A DNA stretch of 34,272 nt, taken from contig JBHADF010000003.1 in the NCBI GenBank assembly GCA_041854955.1, positions 1-34,272 on the forward strand. The letters are read 5' to 3'. Shown here one piece after another: positions 14,839-22,874 of this stretch. Origin of the DNA: CAMENZ01 sp041854955 (GTDB taxonomy: Bacteria > Bacillota > Clostridia > Peptostreptococcales > Anaerovoracaceae). The position numbers and the translations under genes were made by a program. Below the pieces are notes generated by a model that searched no databases, was not told the origin of the DNA, and saw only the letters and a program-made list of their open reading frames with translations. How positions within the stretch are numbered: the first letter of the stretch is position 1; every line of letters begins with the position of its first letter.

Positions 14839-15636
14839 TTATTTAAAATCTTCGCCGTGAAAATCCGAGCCCTCCGTTATGTGCAGGTGGTACTTGGCAG
14901 CCAAGGCGATAAACCTGCTCTTTTCTTCTTCCGAATGTTCCGGATATATACATTCCAAGCCCTTTAGCCCTATCCTTTTCAGCTCCTTCAGCAGCTTTTC
15001 AAAGCTCTCCCAAAACTCGTCGCTTTCTCTGGGGCCGATGCCTTTAATCTTTCCCGGATGAGCCAATACAGCCATTCCTCCTGCTTGGGATATGAGCTGC
15101 ACAGCCTCCTCGGAAGTCATCCTCTTCTTTTCTATAGCTTTTATGACCGGGCTTTCCAAAAACCTTCCCGGTTCAAAGGCTTCCTTAGGTTTCTTGACAT
15201 AGCCTTTTTTAGCCAGCAATCTGGCTATATCCGGCTTTCCTATATATGAGCTTTTAGAGGCGCCATACAGCTCTTCCATGGATATGTCTATGCCCTCTTT
15301 TTGCAGAGCTGCCACCAGCTTCTCGTTTCGCTCTCTCCTATACTCCTTAAGAGTTTCAATCTTTTCCTTAAGGGCCGGATTGTCCTTGTCGAACTTATAG
15401 CCCAAAATATGAAGCTCTCTTTCTCCATGAAAGGCGGAAAACTCAATTCCGGCTATGACCTGTATTTTTAAAGCTTTTCCTGCGATTATAAACTCATTGA
15501 GCCCGTCCGTAACATCGTGGTCCGTCAGAGCTATTTCATCATATCCGGCCGCATGATATCTTTGCACCAGCTCCAAGGGCTCTAAAGCTCCGTCAGAATA
15601 ACAGGAATGCATATGATAATCAACCTTATAGTCCAT
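14839..15636 (-). CDS. PHP-domain phosphoesterase (TrpH/YciV type)
   Basis: A 265-residue polymerase-and-histidinol-phosphatase domain. Metal ligands are HMH at residues 8-10, the ALTDHD segment (about 36-41), the E in GIEFSAFHG, AHP (about 193-195) and SDFHG at the end. This arrangement with an inserted domain is that of YciV/TrpH, which removes phosphate from 3',5'-nucleoside bisphosphates or trims RNA 5' ends. A GAGGAT site precedes the ATG by about 10 bases. It follows the DUF1461-like gene by 33 bases and precedes glpP by 15, suggesting one transcript. Confidence 0.88.
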   Translation of the reverse strand: MDYKVDYHMHSCYSDGALEPLELVQRYHAAGYDEIALTDHDVTDGLNEFIIAGKALKIQVIAGIEFSAFHGERELHILGYKFDKDNPALKEKIETLKEYRRERNEKLVAALQKEGIDISMEELYGASKSSYIGKPDIARLLAKKGYVKKPKEAFEPGRFLESPVIKAIEKKRMTSEEAVQLISQAGGMAVLAHPGKIKGIGPRESDEFWESFEKLLKELKRIGLKGLECIYPEHSEEEKSRFIALAAKYHLHITEGSDFHGEDFK

Positions 15637-15669
15637 AAATTTTTATCCTCTTATCAGTAATTTTGCTCC

Positions 15670-16332
15670 CTAAAAGAAAATTCTGGGCGGCTTGGTCAGC
15701 TGTAAGCATGCATAGGTTACAATTCCCATTATTATCAGCGAAATAACGATGAAAAAGGTTGTAGCCATGGCTATAAAATCTCCACCCAGCAAGATGTTCA
15801 GGTAGGAATCCTTATCCAGCAGCTTAATGTCCAAAAAACCTGCTATCCACTTTCTGCCTCCGTTGGTGGCTGTAAGGAAGGATTGGAAGGTTACCCAGGC
15901 CATAGTCAAGCCTAAGCTGATCCAATATCTGTCCCTCAGCACCTTCTTTTTTCCGTCTCGCAGAAAATATGTGTAAATTGCCGCCGTTATGATGAAGGAT
16001 ACTACTCCCAGCCAAGCGCTTAAGTCCAAGGTTTTCTTCACCTTAAGCATGTTGAGACCTTCCTCATCTGTGAAAATACCTCTTTCATCATAGCCCGTAT
16101 CTTCGTAAATCTGAAACTCTTTAGGATTCCAGCTTCCCATAAAGCCTGATATGCCGTCTGCCATTTCCGCTGCGGAAAGAGTGGTATATGCCTTGTTCAC
16201 CGCACGGGAATCGTTGAAGTAAAACAGGTATGGTCCCGAAGACCTAAGCAGCATATTTTGGGCCAGGGATACCATAAATACAGCCATAGTGATTACGACT
16301 ACGACAGACCATATGAAATTCAATTTTTTCAT
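15670..16332 (-). CDS. DUF1461 / TIGR01906-like integral membrane protein
   Basis: A 220-residue protein with four hydrophobic helices, about residues 7-27, 103-122, 137-155 and 187-212. Between helices 1 and 2 lies an outward loop with NKAYTTLSAAEMADGISGFM and GIFTDEEGLNMLKVKKTLDLSAWLG, which matches my memory of the TIGR01906/DUF1461 pattern (an unstructured loop before DV-K-L). No enzymatic function is known for the family. A GGGGGAAAG site precedes the ATG. It lies after pduL, with a hairpin between them. Assignment to the family is moderate. Confidence 0.68.
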   Translation of the reverse strand: MKKLNFIWSVVVVITMAVFMVSLAQNMLLRSSGPYLFYFNDSRAVNKAYTTLSAAEMADGISGFMGSWNPKEFQIYEDTGYDERGIFTDEEGLNMLKVKKTLDLSAWLGVVSFIITAAIYTYFLRDGKKKVLRDRYWISLGLTMAWVTFQSFLTATNGGRKWIAGFLDIKLLDKDSYLNILLGGDFIAMATTFFIVISLIIMGIVTYACLQLTKPPRIFF

Positions 16333-16353
16333 GGCTTTCCCCCTGTACTCACA

Positions 16354-16377
16354 AGGGCAAGGATTTCCCCTTGCCCT
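16354..16377 (-). terminator. 9-bp hairpin between pduL and the DUF1461-like gene
   Basis: AGGGCAAGG and its perfect complement enclose a 6-base loop, 8 bases after the pduL stop. On the minus strand the following bases are TTGTGAG, a poor T-tract, so readthrough into the next gene is likely. Confidence 0.5.
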
Positions 16378-16384
16378 ATTTCAA

Positions 16385-16957
16385 TTATTTTAAAATTATA
16401 CATACGGATTCGCCGTCGCAGCCGAAGGCATTTCCTTCATCCGTATCAAGATGGCATTCTCTTTCGTGAGCAGAACCGCATCTGCAAACTACATTATCAA
16501 AAACGCCGCCTCTGAAGCCTTCTATCTTGATGCTGACGGTTTCTCCGTCAACAACACCGGCTTCCTTTGCCTGCTCGCTGCTGAGATGAATATGTCTCTG
16601 GGCTACTATCATTCCCTTTTCCAAATCTATCTCTCCTGCAGGACCTACCAGCTTGCAGCCGGGAGTTCCTTCCAAGTCTCCGGACATTCTCACGGGAACC
16701 TTGATGCCTAAGCCTCTGGCGTCTGTCAGGGAAACCTCTATCTGTGTTTCCGGTCTAACGGGTCCCAGCACTCTTATACCCTTAAAGGTAGCCTTAGGGC
16801 CGACGATATCAACCTTTTCCTCGCAGGCATACTGACCGGGCTGAACCAGGTCCTTTGTAGGGGTCAGGGCATGTCCTTCGCCGAAGAGGAGGTTTAAGTG
16901 CTCCTGTGACAGGTGAACGTGTTTGTTTGATAATCCGATTTTTACTTCATAAGCCAT
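16385..16957 (-). CDS. pduL: phosphate propanoyltransferase (PduL-type phosphotransacylase)
   Basis: A 190-residue PduL protein, evolutionarily unrelated to Pta. It exchanges CoA for phosphate on acyl-CoA (propionyl or acetyl), leading with acetate/propionate kinase to ATP formation. The zinc-binding motifs are HVHLSQEHL (about 13-21), QRHIHLSSEQA (about 120-130) and CHLDTDEGNAFGC (about 168-180). It lacks the N-terminal encapsulation peptide of microcompartment forms, and no shell genes are nearby, suggesting a cytosolic enzyme of general fermentation. AAGGAG precedes the ATG at 16957. It follows hpt by 33 bases. No kinase gene is in the window. Confidence 0.93.
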   Translation of the reverse strand: MAYEVKIGLSNKHVHLSQEHLNLLFGEGHALTPTKDLVQPGQYACEEKVDIVGPKATFKGIRVLGPVRPETQIEVSLTDARGLGIKVPVRMSGDLEGTPGCKLVGPAGEIDLEKGMIVAQRHIHLSSEQAKEAGVVDGETVSIKIEGFRGGVFDNVVCRCGSAHERECHLDTDEGNAFGCDGESVCIILK

Positions 16958-16990
16958 TTTTATATATCTCCTTTTATTTAAGTAACTAAT

Positions 16991-17518
16991 TTATCCTTCC
17001 AGATATCCTACATAAGGCAGGTTTCTGTACTTCTGGTCGTAATCCAAGCCATATCCTATTACAAACAGGTTCTCTATGGAAAATCCTATGTACTCTACGG
17101 GAACCTCCACCAGTCTTCTGGACGGTTTGTCCAGTAGGGTGCATATCTTTACACTCTTAGGGTTTCTGTCAGCAATATGCTTCTTTAAGAAATTTAAAGT
17201 CGTACCGGTGTCTACAATGTCCTCTATGATTATAACATTCTTTCCGTAGATATCTCCGTCCAGATCTTTTTTAATCTTTACAACTCCCGAAGATGTGGTA
17301 CCGGAGCCATAGCTCGAAGCTATGATAAAATCTATCTCTGTATCCAAAGACAGGTTTTTCATAATATCCGCCATCCACATAACGGCACCCTTTAAGGTTC
17401 CCACCAAATAGACGGGTTCTCCGGCATAATCACGGGAAATTTCCTCTCCCAGCTCTCTTGCCCTCTCTTCTATCTGTTCTCTGGTGAACAGCACTTTTCC
17501 AACAGCAACATTTTCCAT
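16991..17518 (-). CDS. hpt: hypoxanthine phosphoribosyltransferase
   Basis: A 175-residue enzyme of purine salvage that converts hypoxanthine (and guanine) with PRPP to IMP/GMP. VYLVGTLKGAVMWMADI holds the substrate loop, VIIIEDIVDTGTTLNFL is the PRPP-binding motif, and IGFSIENLFVIGYGLDYDQKYRNLPYVG is the C-terminal signature. I chose the ATG at 17518 (MENVAVGKVLF) because AGGAG lies upstream and the resulting length is normal; an in-frame upstream extension would overlap the DUF1232 gene. It starts 1 base after the DUF1232 stop, indicating coupling. Confidence 0.96.
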   Translation of the reverse strand: MENVAVGKVLFTREQIEERARELGEEISRDYAGEPVYLVGTLKGAVMWMADIMKNLSLDTEIDFIIASSYGSGTTSSGVVKIKKDLDGDIYGKNVIIIEDIVDTGTTLNFLKKHIADRNPKSVKICTLLDKPSRRLVEVPVEYIGFSIENLFVIGYGLDYDQKYRNLPYVGYLEG

Positions 17519-17519
17519 A

Positions 17520-17879
17520 CTAAACTCGCTCCTCATTACTTTTATGGTCTGTTTTGCGGTCCTCTCCCTCAACGGTAAAATCCACGCCTTCAACTATATT
17601 TTCCTCTTTAAAGCTACCTGAGTAGTCCTGCTCCTTGCCTCCTGTCCAATAGACATCCAAAGCATCCTTTAAATGCCACAGGATCCAAAGCCACAGGATT
17701 AAATCGTCGATAAAGCCGAAGGGAAACAGAATAGGCGGAATCAAATCCACAGGTAGGAAAAGATAGATTACCCCGAAAACTACAAGCAGTTTTTTTCTCA
17801 AGGGTACAGTCTTATCCTTCATCATATACCTGATGGCTTTCAGTCTGCCGATTATAAATCTTAAACTAAGAAACTGCAT
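17520..17879 (-). CDS. DUF1232 (YkvA-like) small membrane protein
   Basis: A 119-residue protein with the DUF1232 core: PLRKKLLVVFGVIYLFLPVDLIPPILFPFGFIDDLILWLWILWHL (about 26-70). One or two hydrophobic segments with the PVDLIP motif are diagnostic. Its role is unknown. The polar C-terminal ~40 residues are not conserved. GGAGGAATAA gives a strong ribosome binding site and the gene is adjacent to the engB stop. Confidence 0.85.
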   Translation of the reverse strand: MQFLSLRFIIGRLKAIRYMMKDKTVPLRKKLLVVFGVIYLFLPVDLIPPILFPFGFIDDLILWLWILWHLKDALDVYWTGGKEQDYSGSFKEENIVEGVDFTVEGEDRKTDHKSNEERV

Positions 17880-18497
17880 TTATTCCTCCATAGTTGCGGG
17901 AATGGAATTTTCGTCCCTTAAAATCCGGTCCATTTCATCCAGCAGTTTATCGTAGCCTTGGCGTTTCAAGGCAGAGACAGGTATTACCTTGTCCTCCGCT
18001 GCCATGCCTAAGGTTTCTCTGATGTTCTTCATGGACTTCATATAATCATTTCTGGAAACCTTATCCGACTTGGTGGCAACTACAATGCCGTCCAAGCCGT
18101 AATGCTTCAGGTACTGATACATTTCCACATCCTGCTTGGAGGGCGTATGCCTTATATCCACCAGCTGTATTACCTTCTTAAGACCATGCCGATTTCGGAA
18201 ATACTCTTCCATCATTTCACCCCAGTTTTCCGATATGCTCTTTGATACCTTGGCATATCCGTAGCCGGGCAGGTCCACGATTCTGAATTCATCGTTTATC
18301 CTGTAAAAATTAATGGTTCGCGTCTTTCCGGGATTACCGGAAACTCTGGCAAGACTTTTTCTGTTTGTCAGCAGGTTAAGCAGGGAAGATTTTCCCACAT
18401 TGGACCTTCCCGCAAAGGCTACTTCCGGCACATTATCTTCCGGATATTGGTTTCTCCTGACAGCTACCGCTTCCAGTTCTGCATTCTTTATTATCAT
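17880..18497 (-). CDS. engB: ribosome biogenesis GTPase EngB (YsxC/YihA)
   Basis: A 205-residue GTPase of the TrmE-Era-EngA-YihA group, required for 50S subunit assembly. G1 is GRSNVGKS (about 30-37), G3 is DLPGYGYAKVS, G4 is ATKSDK and G5 is SALKRQ. In the order tig-clpP-clpX-lon-engB it is the customary last member, about 43 bases after lon. The ATG at 18497 lacks a clear ribosome binding site, which may reduce its translation. Confidence 0.95.
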   Translation of the reverse strand: MIIKNAELEAVAVRRNQYPEDNVPEVAFAGRSNVGKSSLLNLLTNRKSLARVSGNPGKTRTINFYRINDEFRIVDLPGYGYAKVSKSISENWGEMMEEYFRNRHGLKKVIQLVDIRHTPSKQDVEMYQYLKHYGLDGIVVATKSDKVSRNDYMKSMKNIRETLGMAAEDKVIPVSALKRQGYDKLLDEMDRILRDENSIPATMEE

Positions 18498-18539
18498 ACT
18501 ACAATTACCGTTTTTTTACTATAAGAAATATCTAAATAT

Positions 18540-20855
18540 TTATTTAACAAATGCGTGTTCGATAACATCCTTGGCATGCTCCAGGAGAACGAACTCCAGC
18601 TGCCTCCTTACATTTGCAGGTATATCATCAATATCCGCCTCGTTGTCCTTGGGAAGAAGAATTTTCTTTATTCCCGCTCTGTGAGCAGCCAAAACCTTTT
18701 CCTTAATTCCTCCTACGGGCAGAACCTTTCCTCTCAGGGTTATTTCCCCCGTCATGGCCACATCCTTTCTCACAAGGCTGTCGGTGAGCACCGACATTAC
18801 CGAAGTGAACATGGTTACTCCTGCAGAAGGTCCGTCCTTAGGCACTGCTCCTTCGGGAACATGTATGTGAAGGTCCTTTTCCTTGTAGAAATCCGATGGA
18901 ATGTTATACTGATCAGCGATGGAGCGAATATAGGTTATGGCCGTCTGTGCCGACTCCTGCATAACCTCTCCCAGCTGGCCCGTAAGCTGTATCTTCCCTG
19001 TGCCGGGAACAAGCTGGGTTTCGATGAAGAGGGTATCCCCTCCTACCTGAGTCCATGCCATGCCTGTTACAACGCCTACTTCGTCCTCTTCCTTTACCGT
19101 ATCATAGCGGAATCTCTTCTTGCCAAGATACTTTTCCAGCCCTGCCGGCGTGATCTTGAAGGAGCTACCGTTTTTAGTCACTATCTTTCGAGCTACCTTT
19201 CGGCAGAGGGAGCCTATTTCTCTTTCCAGATTTCTTACTCCCGACTCTCTCGTATAGTAGTTTATCAAATCCCGCAGGCTCTTCTCGCTGAGGGAGAAAT
19301 TCTTGCTCTTAAGGCCGTGGGCTTTAAGCTGCTTGGGTATGAGATAGTTTTGGGCAATCTTTACCTTTTCTTCTTCCGTATAGCCGGACACCTGTATGAT
19401 TTCCATCCTGTCTAAAAGAGGTCTGGGAATAGTCTCCGTGGTGTTGGCGGTGGTTATGAACATTACCTTGGAAAGGTCAAAGGGTATGTCCAGGAAGTGA
19501 TCCGTGAAATCTCTGTTTTGCTCCGGATCTAAAACCTCCAGCAAAGCGGAGGCCGGGTCGCCCTTGAAGTCGGCTCCTATTTTATCCACCTCGTCAAAGA
19601 GGAATACGGGATTGTTGGCACCTGCATCCTTCAGGGATGTGATGATTCTTCCGGGAATGGCCCCTATGTAAGTCCTCCTGTGGCCTCTGATTTCCGCCTC
19701 GTCTCTTACTCCACCCAGGGACATTCTGACGAACTCTCTGCCGGTGGAATGGGCTATGGACTTGGCTATGGAAGTTTTTCCTACTCCCGGAGGCCCAACA
19801 AGGCAAATGATAGGGCCCTTTATGCCCTTGGAAAGGTGGATAACCGCCAAATATTCCAGTATTCTCTCTTTTACCTTTTCCAGACCGTAGTGTTCCTCGT
19901 TGAGAATCTTCTCAGCCTTCTTGAGATCTGAGTTGGTCTTGGAGGTGGTATTCCAGGGAAGTCCTAAAATGGTTTCCACATAGTTTCTGATTACGGCTCC
20001 ATCGGCGGAGTTTGCCCCCATTTTGGCAAACTTTCCGATTTCTCTCATTACCTTTTCCGTAATCTTTTCGTCAAGATGAAGCTCCTCCAGCTCTCTGGTC
20101 CAGCGAGTTGCCTCGGCTGCGGCTTCTTCGCCGTAGCCCAACTCGTCCTGAATCACCTTCATCTGCTCGCGAAGTATATATTCTTTTTGATTCTGCTTTA
20201 CGTTTTCCTGTACCTTCTCGGAAATGGCTTTTCCCAAGGCTAAAACCTGAGTTTCCTCAAAGATTATCTTGTGGATAAGCTGCAATCTTTCCTTAACATC
20301 TAAGGTTTCCAGGATTTCCTGCTTCAAAGGCACCTTTATGTCGAGATGAGTTGCTATGGTATCTGCAAAGATATCCGGCTCCTTGATTGGGGCTACTATA
20401 TCGTAGGCTTCATCCTGCATGATGCCTCCGTACATGAGATACTGCTCAAAGGCATCCAGCACAGCTCTCATCATGGCTTGGGTTTCCAAGTCCTGAGGGT
20501 CTGCCGGTACTATTTCGCTTTCCTCAATTTCCACCTTTAAAAAGGGATCCTCCGTTATGAGCTGGGTTATTTCTGCTCTGTACCGGCCTTCTACCAGCAC
20601 TCGCACCGCATCTCCCTGGATTCTCAGCATCTGCTTTATCTTAGCAACTATTCCCACACGGAAATAATCGTCTTCCGTAGGCATTAAAATATTTTCGTCC
20701 TTCTGTGACGTCAAAAATAAGAGCTTGTCACCTGCCATGGCAGCTTCCAAGGCTTTTATGGATTTTTCTCTTCCTATATCGAAATGGAGAACCGTCTTCG
20801 GAAAGGCAGACAGTCCTCTGAGAGGTACACAAGGCATTATAAGTCTCTCTGTCAT
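18540..20855 (-). CDS. lon: ATP-dependent endopeptidase La (Lon)
   Basis: A 771-residue LonA protease: N-terminal substrate-binding domain (about 1-200), coiled linker, AAA+ domain (Walker A GPPGVGKT at 354-361, Walker B VFLFDEVDKI) and the C-terminal serine-lysine protease domain. The catalytic Ser is in GPSAGV (about 677), with Lys at about 720 in GGIKEK. It degrades misfolded and regulatory proteins. AGGAGG lies 6-7 bases before the ATG. It follows clpX after 58 bases containing a hairpin, which may lower its level relative to clpX. Confidence 0.98.
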   Translation of the reverse strand: MTERLIMPCVPLRGLSAFPKTVLHFDIGREKSIKALEAAMAGDKLLFLTSQKDENILMPTEDDYFRVGIVAKIKQMLRIQGDAVRVLVEGRYRAEITQLITEDPFLKVEIEESEIVPADPQDLETQAMMRAVLDAFEQYLMYGGIMQDEAYDIVAPIKEPDIFADTIATHLDIKVPLKQEILETLDVKERLQLIHKIIFEETQVLALGKAISEKVQENVKQNQKEYILREQMKVIQDELGYGEEAAAEATRWTRELEELHLDEKITEKVMREIGKFAKMGANSADGAVIRNYVETILGLPWNTTSKTNSDLKKAEKILNEEHYGLEKVKERILEYLAVIHLSKGIKGPIICLVGPPGVGKTSIAKSIAHSTGREFVRMSLGGVRDEAEIRGHRRTYIGAIPGRIITSLKDAGANNPVFLFDEVDKIGADFKGDPASALLEVLDPEQNRDFTDHFLDIPFDLSKVMFITTANTTETIPRPLLDRMEIIQVSGYTEEEKVKIAQNYLIPKQLKAHGLKSKNFSLSEKSLRDLINYYTRESGVRNLEREIGSLCRKVARKIVTKNGSSFKITPAGLEKYLGKKRFRYDTVKEEDEVGVVTGMAWTQVGGDTLFIETQLVPGTGKIQLTGQLGEVMQESAQTAITYIRSIADQYNIPSDFYKEKDLHIHVPEGAVPKDGPSAGVTMFTSVMSVLTDSLVRKDVAMTGEITLRGKVLPVGGIKEKVLAAHRAGIKKILLPKDNEADIDDIPANVRRQLEFVLLEHAKDVIEHAFVK

Positions 20856-20876
20856 GTTTTCTCCTCCTAATTTTTA

Positions 20877-20903
20877 GAAAACAAGGCGACATATTGCCGC
20901 CTT
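20877..20903 (-). terminator. hairpin with short T-run between clpX and lon
   Basis: On the minus strand AAGGCGGC pairs with GTCGCCTT (8 pairs, one G-U) around a 5-base loop, followed by TGTTTTC. It lies 11 bases after the clpX stop. It is a likely partial terminator within the clpX-lon transcript. Confidence 0.58.
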
Positions 20904-20913
20904 TTGTTGTGAT

Positions 20914-22164
20914 TTAATTCTCTTTACCCTTCACAAGCAATTGAGGGGCACTCCCCGCTTCTATGGTTTCCTTGGTGATTACACAGGCTGTAACATCTTC
21001 CCTCGAAGGGATTTCGTACATTATGTCCGTCATAACACCTTCCAAAATAGATCTGAGGCCTCTGGCTCCGGTCTTTCTCTCCAAAGCCTTTTTGGCTATG
21101 GCCCTTATGGCCGGCTCTTCTATTTCCAACTCCACATCGTCTATGGCGAAAAGCTTTTTATATTGCTTCAGCAGAGCATTCTTCGGCTCTGTGATAATTC
21201 TGATAAGGGCTTCCTCTGAAAGCTCCTCCAAAGTGACCATCACGGGAAGTCTGCCGATAAATTCAGGGATAAGTCCGAATTTCAGCAAATCTTCAGGCTG
21301 TATTTTGGACAATACAGTCTGCTCTTCCTCTGTATTCAGCTTTATCTCCGAGTTGAAGCCTATGACCTTTTCGTTAATTCTTCTCTGAATTATCTTGTCA
21401 AGGCCATCAAAGGCTCCTCCACAGATAAAGAGCACATTGGTGGTGTCAAACTGGATGAATTCCTGGTGAGGATGTTTTCTTCCGCCCTGAGGGGGAACGT
21501 TGGCCAGGGTTCCTTCTAAAATTTTCAGAAGAGCTTGCTGCACACCTTCTCCGGAAACATCTCTGGTTATGGAAGGATTTTCAGATCTTCTGGAAATCTT
21601 GTCTATCTCGTCCACATAAATTATGCCCTTCTGAGCTTTTTCGATATCCCAATCTGCTGCCTGTAAAAGCTTAAGCAAAATGTTTTCCACGTCCTCGCCT
21701 ACATAGCCTGCTTCCGTCAAGGCGGTAGCGTCGGCGATGGCAAAGGGCACATCTAAAATCTTGGCTAAGGTCTGAGCCAAAAGGGTCTTTCCCGAACCTG
21801 TGGGTCCTATCATAATTATATTGGATTTCTGGATTTCAACTCCGTCATCCGCATTTTTCACGTTGTTTATTCTCTTGTAGTGATTGTACACTGCTACAGC
21901 CAGGGCCTTCTTAGCCTTATCCTGCTCGATCACATACTCGGAAAGAATGTCGTTTATCTCCTTCGGCTTCGGCAAACGATAAGGAGCACCCTCTCTTCCC
22001 TGAGCAGGACCATCGTTATAGTCTTCCTTCAGGATTTCGCTGCAGGTATGTATACACTCGTCGCAGATGTAGACTCCCGGCCCCATGAGCAGTCTTTCTA
22101 CCTGACTCTGGGGTTTTCCGCAGAAGGAGCACTTCAGCTGCTTGTTTTCATCATATTTATTCAT
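20914..22164 (-). CDS. clpX: ATP-dependent Clp protease ATPase subunit ClpX
   Basis: A 416-residue AAA+ unfoldase that feeds substrates to ClpP. The N-terminal zinc-binding domain has CSFCGK and YICDECI (about 12-40), the Walker A is GPTGSGKT (about 117-124), Walker B is IIYVDEIDKI, the pore loop lies before the sensor region and the IGF-type ClpP-binding loop reads VIGFNSE (about 265-271). All expected elements are present. AGAGGA lies before the ATG at 22164; the gap to clpP is 11 bases, so the two are co-expressed. Confidence 0.98.
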   Translation of the reverse strand: MNKYDENKQLKCSFCGKPQSQVERLLMGPGVYICDECIHTCSEILKEDYNDGPAQGREGAPYRLPKPKEINDILSEYVIEQDKAKKALAVAVYNHYKRINNVKNADDGVEIQKSNIIMIGPTGSGKTLLAQTLAKILDVPFAIADATALTEAGYVGEDVENILLKLLQAADWDIEKAQKGIIYVDEIDKISRRSENPSITRDVSGEGVQQALLKILEGTLANVPPQGGRKHPHQEFIQFDTTNVLFICGGAFDGLDKIIQRRINEKVIGFNSEIKLNTEEEQTVLSKIQPEDLLKFGLIPEFIGRLPVMVTLEELSEEALIRIITEPKNALLKQYKKLFAIDDVELEIEEPAIRAIAKKALERKTGARGLRSILEGVMTDIMYEIPSREDVTACVITKETIEAGSAPQLLVKGKEN

Positions 22165-22175
22165 AGATTTTCCTC

Positions 22176-22757
22176 TTACCTGGATTCGATAACCTTATCT
22201 ACAAGACCGTAAGCCATAGCTTCATCTGCGCTCATAAAGTTATCTCTGTCCGTATCTTTTTCTATTATATCAAGAGGCTTGCCTGTATTTTTTGCAAGTA
22301 TCTTGTTTAATTTCTCTCTCGTTTTCAAAATCCATTCCGCATGAATTTTAATGTCCTCTGCCTGTCCGTGAACACCGCCTAAGGGCTGGTGAATCATGAT
22401 TTCCGCATTTGGCAGAGCATATCTTTTCCCCTTGGCTCCTGCTGCCAAAAGGAATGCTCCCATGGAAGCCGCCATGCCTATGCAGATGGTGGAAACTTCC
22501 GGCTTTATATATTGCATGGTGTCGTATATGGCCATGCCTGCGGTTACGGAGCCTCCGGGGCTGTTTATGTAGATGCAGATGTCCTTTTCAGGATCCTCCG
22601 CTTCCAAAAAGAGCAGCTGGGCCACAACTAAGCTGGCTATGTGCTCGTCTATCTGTTCTCCTATGAATATTATTCTGTCCTTCAGCAGTCTGGAATATAT
22701 ATCGTAGGATCTTTCGCCTCTCGATGTCTGTTCGATTACATAAGGTATCAATGCCAT
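22176..22757 (-). CDS. clpP: ATP-dependent Clp protease proteolytic subunit ClpP
   Basis: A 193-residue serine peptidase. The catalytic triad is Ser98 (GMAASMG), His123 (MIHQPLGG) and Asp172 (DTDRDNFM). The N-terminal MALIPYVIEQTSRGERSYDIYSRLLKDRIIF is the usual gate region with a short propeptide. Barrel-forming tetradecamer with ClpX as its ATPase partner. AAAGGAGG lies 9 bases before the ATG. It follows tig after 117 bases that hold a terminator-like hairpin. Confidence 0.98.
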   Translation of the reverse strand: MALIPYVIEQTSRGERSYDIYSRLLKDRIIFIGEQIDEHIASLVVAQLLFLEAEDPEKDICIYINSPGGSVTAGMAIYDTMQYIKPEVSTICIGMAASMGAFLLAAGAKGKRYALPNAEIMIHQPLGGVHGQAEDIKIHAEWILKTREKLNKILAKNTGKPLDIIEKDTDRDNFMSADEAMAYGLVDKVIESR

Positions 22758-22792
22758 TTAAAAATCCTCCTTTAATCATAGGTAATCTTTTC

Positions 22793-22829
22793 AAAAATCC
22801 CTCAGGAGACAGCCTTTGTCTCCCAAGGG
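22793..22829 (-). terminator. terminator or attenuator between tig and clpP
   Basis: On the minus strand CCCTTGGGAGACA pairs with TGTCTCCTGAGGG over 13 positions with two G-U pairs and a 5-base loop, followed at once by ATTTTTG. It should stop many transcripts from the tig promoter before clpP. No strong promoter is seen after it, so clpPX expression probably depends on readthrough or regulation. Confidence 0.72.
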
Positions 22830-22874
22830 TTTATACCGTAATATACTTAAAATTCTTTTGTTTTTTGCAAGTTT

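Noticed and set aside
16385..16957. Bacterial microcompartment locus around pduL
   Set aside because: No shell proteins, dehydratase or encapsulation peptide are present; hpt and a DUF1461-like gene are the neighbours.
18555..19415. 286-residue plus-strand frame opposite lon
   Set aside because: It is a shadow of the lon coding frame with no recognisable domain or start signal.
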